From the NCBI GenBank assembly GCA_001797845.1, contig MGQN01000038.1, forward strand, positions 26,370 to 39,595: 13,226 bases of DNA. The letters run 5' to 3'. A program made the translations under genes and the position numbers. This stretch comes from Deltaproteobacteria bacterium RBG_16_44_11. GTDB lineage: Bacteria > Desulfobacterota > Syntrophia > Syntrophales > Smithellaceae. Under the pieces are notes generated by a model, which saw only the letters and a program-made list of their open reading frames with translations, was not told the DNA's origin and did no database searches. This document shows positions 1 to 5,354 of the stretch, piece by piece. The first letter of the stretch is position 1; each line of letters opens with the position of its first letter.

Positions 1-1
1 T

Positions 2-1486
2 ATTATTGCCGTCGCGCGAGACGGAGTGTTCGTGGAAATCAGTAATAATAGACGTTTTTTGAAACGGATGGAATCAACGCAGAAAATGCTGATGGAAGCG
101 ATGCGCAAGGGAGTTGCTGTTTATGGCGTGACCACCGGTTACGGCCGTTCTTGCGGCAGACGTATGCCGATGAATATTGCCATGAAAAATGGTGTTAATA
201 TTTTTCGTTTTCACGGCTGCGGCACGGGAGAGCCGATTGGCATTGAAGAAACTCGTGCGGCAATGCTGTGCCGCATAATTTGTTTGGCGCGAGGTTATTC
301 CGGTGTGTCTGTCGGCCTGCTCAAACAGATGGCCGACTTTTTAAATAAAGGAATAACGCCCGTGGTTCCCTGTGAGGGCTCTGTCGGCGCGTCCGGAGAT
401 TTGACGCCGATGTCTTATATCGGCGCCTGTCTGGCAGGAGAAAGAGAAGTATTTTTCCAGGACAAAATAATGTCCACGGCCAAAGCCTTGAAAAAGGCCG
501 GACTGAAGCCATACTTTTATCTCCCCAAAGAACCCCTTTCCATGGTTAATGGCACAACTACGATGACAGGTATAGCCGCGTTGAATGTGGAGAGAGCTAA
601 ACGCATTCTGGACGCCGCTATTTTTGCGACAACTCTTAGTGTTCACGCGATGAAAGGGAATGCTCATCATTACCATCCGGTCATTTCACAGGCTAAGCCG
701 TTTCCCGGCCAGATATTTGCCGCGCAAAAGATTGCCCATCTTTTACAGACCAGAGTGTCGGTGAAGCAACTGGAAGACGATACACTCGAAACCCTGCAGG
801 ATCCCTACTCGCTGCGCTGCGCTCCGCAGGTATTGGGAGTTTTGTATGACGCCCTTAGCTGGATAAAAAAATGGGTGGAAATTGAAGCCAATAGTTCCAA
901 CGATAATCCAATTTTTGATCCCGCATCCGGTCAGGTTCTCATGGGCGGTAATTTTTACGGAGGTCATATCGCTTTTGCCATGGACGGCCTAAAAGCCGCG
1001 CTGGCTTCTGTTGCCGATATGTGCGACCGCCAGGTGATGTTGCTGGTCAATCCGCATTTAAACAGAGGGCTGCCGGGCGATTTAGCAGGAATAACAGAGA
1101 AGGGGAATGGCCTGTTCCATGGTTTTAAGGCCATGTCTATTTCTTCTTCCGCTCTGGCGGCGGAAGCCCTGAAGGAAACCATGCCCGCAGCATCATTTTC
1201 CCGATCGACCGAATCTCATAATCAGGATAAGGTCAGCATGGGAACTATCGCGGCCAGAGACGCTGAAAGAGTTTGCACGCTTACCCAACGTGTTGTATCC
1301 ATTCATCTTCTCGCGGCGGCACAGGCCTGTCATTTAAGAAAGAATGTCAAGGTAAGGCCGCTTTTGGCGAAAGCCGCGCAAAAAATCGGGTTAATTAGCG
1401 CGCCGCTGATTGAAGACCGGCCATTGGATAAAGATATTGAAGATATGTGCTCGGCAATCAGATACTCAGATTTCTTCAGGGTTTGA
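2..1486 (+). CDS. Aromatic amino acid ammonia-lyase (HAL/PAL/TAL family), 5' end cut by window edge
   Basis: MIO-dependent lyase that removes ammonia from histidine, phenylalanine or tyrosine to give an acrylate. The frame is open to the left edge; codons 2-25 read IIAVARDG, matching the N-terminal 'VAR.G..V.IS' region of the family, so the GTG at 26 is probably internal. Numbering from that GTG: the loop Tyr motif YGVTTGYG lies at about 33-40, the Ala-Ser-Gly that cyclises to MIO is at 122-124 (GSVGASGDL), SLRCAPQVLG and NSSNDNPIFD follow, and HNQDKVSMGT is near the C-terminus. The visible length is close to the usual ~500 residues. The substrate-pocket dyad in NIFRFHGCG is Phe-His, where histidine lyases have Ser-His and PALs have Phe-Leu; the NQD motif is TAL/PAL-like rather than the NQED of HutH. 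No urocanase gene is nearby. The tight link to a thioesterase suggests a biosynthetic starter role, as in APE or flexirubin clusters. Substrate is not settled by sequence. Confidence 0.93.
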   Translation: MIAVARDGVFVEISNNRRFLKRMESTQKMLMEAMRKGVAVYGVTTGYGRSCGRRMPMNIAMKNGVNIFRFHGCGTGEPIGIEETRAAMLCRIICLARGYSGVSVGLLKQMADFLNKGITPVVPCEGSVGASGDLTPMSYIGACLAGEREVFFQDKIMSTAKALKKAGLKPYFYLPKEPLSMVNGTTTMTGIAALNVERAKRILDAAIFATTLSVHAMKGNAHHYHPVISQAKPFPGQIFAAQKIAHLLQTRVSVKQLEDDTLETLQDPYSLRCAPQVLGVLYDALSWIKKWVEIEANSSNDNPIFDPASGQVLMGGNFYGGHIAFAMDGLKAALASVADMCDRQVMLLVNPHLNRGLPGDLAGITEKGNGLFHGFKAMSISSSALAAEALKETMPAASFSRSTESHNQDKVSMGTIAARDAERVCTLTQRVVSIHLLAAAQACHLRKNVKVRPLLAKAAQKIGLISAPLIEDRPLDKDIEDMCSAIRYSDFFRV

Positions 1487-1488
1487 TA

Positions 1489-1905
1489 ATGAAAAAAGAA
1501 CTCAAGAACTTTGAAGTTAAAATTTGCGTGCCTTTTTTTGATCTTGATCCCATGCAGATAGTATGGCACGGCAATTATCTTAATTATTTCGAAATCGCGC
1601 GCGCGGCTCTTTTTGAGCATTATGGCGTCGATCTTTATTCTTATTATGAGCGGGAAAAAATTATTTTTCCAATTATTCGAACTTCCACCAAGCATATTTT
1701 CCCTTTACGCCATCGCGATGGAATCATCTGCAAGGCGACGTTGGTGGATGTTAATATAAAAATTATTGTTGATTTTGAAATTCGCCTGGCGGCGGATGGC
1801 AAGGTTTGCGCTCGGGGGCGGACAGAGCAGGTTGCCGTTCAGATGCCGCAGATAGAAACTTTGTTCAGCATACCGGCTGAAATTCGCGAAGCATTGGGAT
1901 TCTAA
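1489..1905 (+). CDS. Hot-dog acyl-CoA/acyl-ACP thioesterase (YbgC/4HBT-like)
   Basis: A 138-residue single hot-dog domain protein that hydrolyses acyl thioesters in the cytosol. Start chosen at the ATG at 1489, two bases after the lyase stop and preceded by AGG at 1478-1480; an in-frame ATG at 1447 lies inside the lyase gene and would add unrelated residues. The family motif FFDLDPMQIVWHGNYL (residues 16-31) carries the expected Asp18, Asp20 and His27, with Asp20 the likely catalytic acid, followed by NYFEIAR. Length is normal for the family. It sits between the ammonia-lyase and the Fak-type kinase with almost no spacing, so it is almost surely cotranscribed and translationally coupled. Thioesterases of this type recur in APE/xanthomonadin clusters. 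Inference: it releases a free acyl or aryl-polyene acid, or edits stalled carrier-protein thioesters. The acyl substrate cannot be read from sequence. Confidence 0.88.
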   Translation: MKKELKNFEVKICVPFFDLDPMQIVWHGNYLNYFEIARAALFEHYGVDLYSYYEREKIIFPIIRTSTKHIFPLRHRDGIICKATLVDVNIKIIVDFEIRLAADGKVCARGRTEQVAVQMPQIETLFSIPAEIREALGF

Positions 1906-3618
1906 GTGGAAAAAATATTGCAGAATTCTTTTATTACCGGAGTAGAGCGTGTTGCCGCCTGGGCGGATTTACTCGATTCGATAAATGTTTTTCCCGTGGC
2001 CGATGGCGATACCGGTCGTAATCTTTCCATTAGTCTCTTCCCGCTACGCACGGAAGATCAGGATAAATCAAGAGTCATTTCACAACTTCTTTTTTCGGCG
2101 CGCGGCAATTCGGGCAATATCGCCTCCAGATTTTTTTCGGCGTTTTATCTGGCAGAGTCTGTATCCGATATGGCCAAGTGCGCCGCAGAAGGCAGCCAGA
2201 GAGCTTGGAAAGCGGTGAATGACCCCCGCGCGGGTACCATGCTGACATTGTTTGATGCGCTGGCTGAAGCTTTGCCTTCCGCGAAATTGATTGCGGATAA
2301 GGAAATGGCGGAAGAGATCGTCAATCGCCTGGAAAAAGCAGTTCATGATACCAAAGAATTACTGCCCAAATTAAAAAAAGCTCAAGTCGTTGATGCCGGA
2401 GCTTTGGGCATGTATATTTTTTTTGAAGGTTTTTTCTGTTCATTGGCGGGACTTACGGATAATTATCGCCCCCTGACGGAGATATTTAAAGATAGCTTGC
2501 ATATTTCATCTTCCTTCCACGAAGATACGGCAAACGGTTATTGCGTTGATTTTGTCGTCAAGCCGGGAACCTCTTCCCGGGAAGAGTTGGTGAAAATTAC
2601 ACAGGCGCAGGATAACGCGGTGATAATTCCCGAAGGCGATATTTTTAAAATTCACCTTCATACCGAAGACAGGGAAAAGGTCAAAAATCAAATCGGCAGA
2701 CTGGGCAGCATGTTGAATTGGGAAGAAGATAATCTGGCTTCCCAAATCTCCGAATTCATGAATGTCAAAGCAGGGCAGAAACTGCACATCATGACCGATG
2801 CCGCCGGTTCCGTGACACGCTCCGACGCGAAACATTACGGTCTTACTCTTTTAAATAGTTACCTTACCGTGGGCGATAAATGTATGCCGGAAACGTATTT
2901 TCAGCCTGATGAGCTTTATAGCGCGATGAGGCAGGGAATAAAAGTATCCACATCGCAGGCTTCCATTTATGAAAGGCATCAGTTTTACGAAGGTGTTTTA
3001 GCGCGATTCGAAAAAGTTTTGTATTTATGCGTCGGATCCGTTTTTACCGGAAATTATAACGTGGCTATGGAATTCAAAAAACAGCACGATGAGCAAAACA
3101 GGTTTTTAGTTATCGATACGGGCGCCGCGTCCGGCCGGCTGGGGACAATCGCATTGGCGGCTGTTCGCTATTTGGCTCAAACGAATAATATGGAAAAAAC
3201 ATTTGCCTTCGCGCAGAAAGCCGTGCAAGCCTGCGAAGAATATGTATTTCTTGATAAATTGCAATACCTGGCCGCGGGAGGAAGGCTTTCCAAAACCAGC
3301 GCTTTTTTCGGCGACATGCTGAAGATGAAGCCCGTGATTTCTCCGCAGCCGGAAGGCGCGAAAAAAGTCGGCGTAGTCAGAAATCAGGAAGACCAGTTGA
3401 AAATGGCCGAGGAGCGCCTTGCTTCTTCACTGCAAAAGAATTCCAGAGCTTTTATTATGCTGGAATACACTGATAATTATGATTGGGTAAAGGGCACGGT
3501 TAAAAAGATTTTCGAGGAGGGCTATCCACAGGCGGAAATTATTTTGCAGCCGCTATCTTTAACGTCAGGAGCGCATATGGGGCCGGGGACGTGGGGGGTG
3601 GCTTTCCTGCCGGAGTAA
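1906..3618 (+). CDS. FakA-FakB type fusion: DhaL kinase + DegV fatty-acid-binding domain
   Basis: Single 570-residue protein combining both halves of bacterial fatty acid kinase, which in Firmicutes is split into FakA (kinase) and FakB (lipid-binding DegV protein) and makes acyl-phosphate from free fatty acid and ATP. Residues 1-~190 are the DhaL/Dak2 domain: NVFPVADGDTGRNL with metal-binding Asp33 and Asp35, then ARGNSG and VVDAGALGM. Residues ~205-285 resemble the FakA middle domain with IHLHTED (His250, His252). Residues ~292-570 are DegV: IMTDAAGSVT, the lipid-headgroup motif STSQAS, GGRLSKTSAFFGDML and the C-terminal HMGPGTWGVAF, so the usual Thr-Ser, Arg and His ligands are present. The FakA C-terminal domain appears to be replaced by DegV. 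Start is the GTG at 1906 directly after the thioesterase stop. The neighbour suggests it phosphorylates the released acid. Fusion proteins of this layout are known as 'DegV family EDD domain' proteins; substrate here is untested. Confidence 0.9.
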   Translation: MEKILQNSFITGVERVAAWADLLDSINVFPVADGDTGRNLSISLFPLRTEDQDKSRVISQLLFSARGNSGNIASRFFSAFYLAESVSDMAKCAAEGSQRAWKAVNDPRAGTMLTLFDALAEALPSAKLIADKEMAEEIVNRLEKAVHDTKELLPKLKKAQVVDAGALGMYIFFEGFFCSLAGLTDNYRPLTEIFKDSLHISSSFHEDTANGYCVDFVVKPGTSSREELVKITQAQDNAVIIPEGDIFKIHLHTEDREKVKNQIGRLGSMLNWEEDNLASQISEFMNVKAGQKLHIMTDAAGSVTRSDAKHYGLTLLNSYLTVGDKCMPETYFQPDELYSAMRQGIKVSTSQASIYERHQFYEGVLARFEKVLYLCVGSVFTGNYNVAMEFKKQHDEQNRFLVIDTGAASGRLGTIALAAVRYLAQTNNMEKTFAFAQKAVQACEEYVFLDKLQYLAAGGRLSKTSAFFGDMLKMKPVISPQPEGAKKVGVVRNQEDQLKMAEERLASSLQKNSRAFIMLEYTDNYDWVKGTVKKIFEEGYPQAEIILQPLSLTSGAHMGPGTWGVAFLPE

Positions 3619-3626
3619 CGACTCCG
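3611..3626 (+). terminator. Short hairpin across the FakAB stop codon
   Basis: CGGAGT (3611-3616), loop AACG, ACTCCG (3621-3626) form a perfect 6-bp stem that includes the first base of the TAA stop. No T-run follows, so an intrinsic terminator is doubtful; it could instead stabilise the mRNA 3' end or extend the palindromic element that begins at 3625. Confidence 0.3.
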
Positions 3627-3735
3627 TAAAGAGGCCATCTGCTGTGTTGCGCTTCATCCCTCGTCATTGCGGCGTATGTCAAAAATACGCCTCATTCCTC
3701 GTGACTCGCGCGCCTTGCATCTGGCGCTCTTTACG
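3625..3735. repeat. Interrupted palindrome, about 111 bp
   Basis: The ends are exact inverted repeats, CGTAAAGAG (3625-3633) and CTCTTTACG (3727-3735). The centre has a second stem, GGCGTAT (3671-3677) against ATACGCC (3685-3691), with a 7-nt loop. Between outer and inner stems the two arms also show direct similarity (TTCATCCCTCGT and CTCATTCCTCGT; CCATCTG and GCATCTGG). The pattern resembles a dispersed intergenic element I associate with deltaproteobacterial genomes; family membership is from memory, not a search. Confidence 0.6.
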
Positions 3736-3760
3736 AAGCCGTTAAAATTTTAAGAGGATG

Positions 3761-3800
3761 TTGTCGTTGCGAGCCGCCTCTCAGGCGGCGTGGCAATCTC
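3761..3800. repeat. GC-rich hairpin repeat (TTGC-GAG / GGCAATC type)
   Basis: GCCGCCT (3773-3779), loop CTC, AGGCGGC (3783-3789) is a perfect 7-bp stem, flanked by TTGC (3767-3770) and GCAA (3793-3796). The outer bases GTCGTTGCGAG...GTGGCAATCTC match a palindromic repeat style scattered in many bacterial intergenic regions. Confidence 0.6.
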
Positions 3801-3805
3801 TTCTT

Positions 3806-3906
3806 TGTCATTACCCGGTCGTAGATGACCTTCAGGTTACTCGACCGGGTAATCCAGTATTTTTGTTTCTGGATTCCGTGTCGCGCTTCGCTTGCACGGA
3901 ATGACA
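3806..3906. repeat. Cloverleaf-like three-arm repeat
   Basis: Outer arms TGTCATT (3806-3812) and AATGACA (3900-3906) enclose three successive hairpins: TTACCCGGTCG (3811-3821) with CGACCGGGTAA (3842-3852), 11 bp perfect and with an inner ACCT/AGGT; AATCCAG (3851-3857) with CTGGATT (3869-3875); and ATTCCGTG (3873-3880) with CACGGAAT (3895-3902). Adjacent stems share a few bases, so outer and inner pairings compete. The GTCATTCCGTG...GGAATCCAG wording is typical of a widespread intergenic repeat; here the first arm carries an unrelated ACCCGG stem. Confidence 0.65.
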
Positions 3907-3978
3907 TCCTTTGCTATATTGTTTATCAATTTAACTTTTTGTGCTATTTGTAAGCTATTGGGAAGATACGGAAACTTC

Positions 3979-4027
3979 TTATACAGAAGCAACAGGCTGT
4001 GTTTCCCGATTTATACAGACTGTATAA
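3979..4027. promoter_or_regulatory. Operator-like palindrome with upstream half-site
   Basis: TTATACAG-A-CTGTATAA (4011-4027) is a perfect 8-bp inverted repeat with one central base. The same half-site TTATACAG occurs again at 3979-3986, 32 bp upstream. The right half contains TATAAT (4023-4028), a perfect -10 sequence 18 bp before the next gene's ATG, so a bound repressor would cover the promoter. No clear -35 is seen. The half-site recalls LexA-like CTGTATA, but the halves are turned inside out, so I do not assign a regulator. Confidence 0.5.
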
Positions 4028-4045
4028 TCATTGTTAGGTTTAGTT

Positions 4046-4411
4046 ATGGTTGATAAATTGAAAAATCATTGGCACCTATCACTTTTGCAGGTGTTTTTAA
4101 TTACGATAATCTCCTTGTCGCCCACTTTGGGCGCACAAATTTTATCTTCACTGTTTGGAGATAAATCACCTGTCATCCTTATTGCTTTTCTGCCAGCGCT
4201 TCCATTCCTGCCTTTTGGCTGGCTGGGTGGCATAACATTTGCGGCTCTATTCTCTAACACAGAATTGCAGCCACTGGCTTATTATACAGGTTTTTCACTT
4301 ACGATATTTGCATTGGCATACCTGTGTTTGGTGAACTTTAGATATCACCGTGCAAAGAAAAAAACCGAACAAGTAAAAGCAGCGAACGAGCCAATTCACC
4401 CGTTAATGTAG
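4046..4411 (+). CDS. Small polytopic membrane protein, unrecognised
   Basis: 121 residues from the ATG at 4046, preceded by TTAGG at 4035-4038 with 7-nt spacing; a TTG at 4031 in the same frame is less likely. Three hydrophobic segments are visible: about residues 12-34 (LLQVFLITIISLSPTLG...), 45-72 (SPVILIAFLPALPFLPFGWLGG...) and 83-103 (YYTGFSLTIFALAYLCLV), followed by a basic tail RYHRAKKKTEQ that is probably cytosolic. No domain is recognised. The gene is visibly AT-richer and uses more A/T-ending codons than the biosynthetic genes on both sides, and it interrupts an otherwise coherent cluster, so it looks like an acquired passenger. It has its own promoter/operator region. Function unknown; the reading frame itself could still be spurious, although the start signals and hydrophobic pattern argue for a real gene. 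Confidence 0.6.
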   Translation: MVDKLKNHWHLSLLQVFLITIISLSPTLGAQILSSLFGDKSPVILIAFLPALPFLPFGWLGGITFAALFSNTELQPLAYYTGFSLTIFALAYLCLVNFRYHRAKKKTEQVKAANEPIHPLM

Positions 4412-4426
4412 ATACCTCGAACTAAC

Positions 4427-4433
4427 GGAGGTG
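4427..4433 (+). promoter_or_regulatory. Strong Shine-Dalgarno before a micro-ORF
   Basis: GGAGGTG lies 5 nt before the ATG at 4439, the best ribosome binding site in the window. It serves the 23-codon micro-ORF, whose stop abuts the glycosyltransferase start; the glycosyltransferase has no obvious site of its own. The sequence CCGTTA at 4400-4405 can pair with TAACGG at 4423-4428, which overlaps the first two bases of the site. Confidence 0.6.
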
Positions 4434-4438
4434 TTATA

Positions 4439-4510
4439 ATGGCAAAGATGATTGAAGCAAGGAAAATACACAGTTACGGCAACGAGTTTAAAGCGATATA
4501 CGGTAAATAG
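4439..4510 (+). CDS. 23-codon micro-ORF, possible leader of the glycosyltransferase
   Basis: Reads M-A-K-M-I-E-A-R-K-I-H-S-Y-G-N-E-F-K-A-I-Y-G-K then TAG, with TAG directly followed by the glycosyltransferase ATG. The peptide is basic, not hydrophobic, and not recognised. With a strong Shine-Dalgarno in front and none visible for the downstream gene, it may act as a translational coupler, so that ribosomes ending here restart on the glycosyltransferase. It could also be the remnant of a gene truncated when the upstream insertion occurred. Confidence 0.4.
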   Translation: MAKMIEARKIHSYGNEFKAIYGK

Positions 4511-5230
4511 ATGAATATGAGTATCGAAAACAAAAAAGAGCGTTTTGCTTTTGTTATTCCCGTTTACAACCATGCCGGTTCGGTAGCGCAAGTTATCCGG
4601 CAGGCAATGGATCTGAATTATCCGGTTTTTGTCATTGATGACGGCTCGACTGATGATACTCCAAAAAAGCTGGCTGAAATTCGGGGAATTAATATTATTT
4701 CTCACAAGAAAAATATGGGGAAGGGTGCGGCAATCATGAGCGGTTTTATCGCCGCTTCCTCTGTGGCCGATTGGGCAATTACTATTGATGCCGATGGTCA
4801 GCATTATCCGGAGGACGCGCTGAAGCTCATCAACACGATTCCTGAAGGCACGCTGCCCATTGTCGTGGGGAAAAGAGAGGGAATGATTGGCGAGCATGTT
4901 CCCTGGACCAGTTGCTTCGGCCGGAAGTTTTCTAATTTTTGGGTATGGCTTTCCGGAGGCCCCGCTCTTTGTGATTCCCAAAGCGGCATGCGCGTTTATC
5001 CCCTGCCGGAATCTATTTACCTGGGGACAAAGGCGCGGCGCTTTCAATTTGAAGTGGAAATACTGGTGCAGGCCAAAAGAAAAGGTATTCCCGTGATGGA
5101 AGTGCCCGTGCGCGTTAACTATTACCCCGGCGGAGCAAGAATATCCCATTTCCGTCCCTTTATTGATTTTATGCGCAACTCTTCAACATTTGCCCGTTTA
5201 ATTTTTACCCGGATATTTTCTCTGCGGTAG
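4511..5230 (+). CDS. Family 2 glycosyltransferase (DPM1/GtrB-like catalytic domain)
   Basis: 239-residue inverting GT-A glycosyltransferase that transfers a sugar from an activated donor, probably on the inner face of the cytoplasmic membrane. The N-terminal FAFVIPVYNHAGSV is the family opening. VIDDGSTDD (residues 41-49) holds the nucleotide-binding Asp pair, and TIDADGQH (91-98) holds the metal-binding DXD. The KKNMGKGAA segment and the later QSGMRVYP and EVEILVQAKRKG also fit the DPM-like subfamily. There is no C-terminal membrane anchor. In many APE clusters a GT2 domain is fused to an LPLAT acyltransferase; here the acyltransferase is a separate gene at 8999-9892. The start at 4511 touches the micro-ORF stop, suggesting translational coupling; an ATG two codons later is possible. 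Donor and acceptor unknown; a glycolipid or aryl-lipid acceptor is inferred from context. Confidence 0.93.
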   Translation: MNMSIENKKERFAFVIPVYNHAGSVAQVIRQAMDLNYPVFVIDDGSTDDTPKKLAEIRGINIISHKKNMGKGAAIMSGFIAASSVADWAITIDADGQHYPEDALKLINTIPEGTLPIVVGKREGMIGEHVPWTSCFGRKFSNFWVWLSGGPALCDSQSGMRVYPLPESIYLGTKARRFQFEVEILVQAKRKGIPVMEVPVRVNYYPGGARISHFRPFIDFMRNSSTFARLIFTRIFSLR

Positions 5231-5280
5231 TCAATTTCGATTCTCTTGATTCATGTCGCTGTGCGGTCATGGTTTTTATC

Positions 5281-5308
5281 TTGCCACTGCCGGTGAAATA
5301 TGTTTAAT
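5281..5308 (+). promoter_or_regulatory. Possible sigma-70 promoter for the exporter gene
   Basis: TTGCCA (5281-5286), 16-bp spacer, TTTAAT (5303-5308), each one mismatch from consensus; a TAATAA at 5305-5310 would give 18 bp. It lies in the 124-bp gap before the exporter gene, which otherwise holds nothing notable. Confidence 0.3.
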
Positions 5309-5354
5309 AAAATCAGTGTCAAACACGGAAAAATACACGAATTTATAGGCTTAC

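Larger units (their letters stand above)
3619..4045. other. Intergenic region of stacked palindromic repeats
   Basis: 427 bp without a convincing gene. It holds, in order, a ~110-bp interrupted palindrome, a GC-rich hairpin repeat, a cloverleaf-like multi-arm repeat, then an AT-rich stretch with an operator-like palindrome and a -10 box that lead into the small membrane protein gene. The repeats look like the small non-coding interspersed elements common between genes of deltaproteobacteria and other groups. No tRNA or coding frame of note is seen. Confidence 0.75.

Noticed and set aside
26..28. GTG at 26 as the true start of the ammonia-lyase
   Set aside because: The frame stays open to the window edge and the upstream codons (VARDG) match the family N-terminus, so the start lies outside the window.
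3625..3906. CRISPR array
   Set aside because: The repeats here are palindromic and different from one another; there are no regularly spaced identical direct repeats.
3806..3906. tRNA-like gene because of the cloverleaf fold
   Set aside because: No T-loop GTTCRA consensus, anticodon arm geometry or CCA-adjacent acceptor stem; the stems overlap, which a tRNA would not allow.
3929..4039. Integron attC site before the small membrane protein (ATTTAAC ... GTTAGGT, 111 bp)
   Set aside because: Both ends fit RYYYAAC/GTTRRRY and the ATG follows closely, but the inner L'' and L' boxes do not pair and no matching core site is found after the gene. A covariance-model search (HattCI/IntegronFinder) would decide.
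4403..5149. 248-codon open frame on the minus strand opposite the glycosyltransferase
   Set aside because: It lies antisense to a gene with clear GT2 motifs, has no recognisable domain and a composition typical of a shadow frame.
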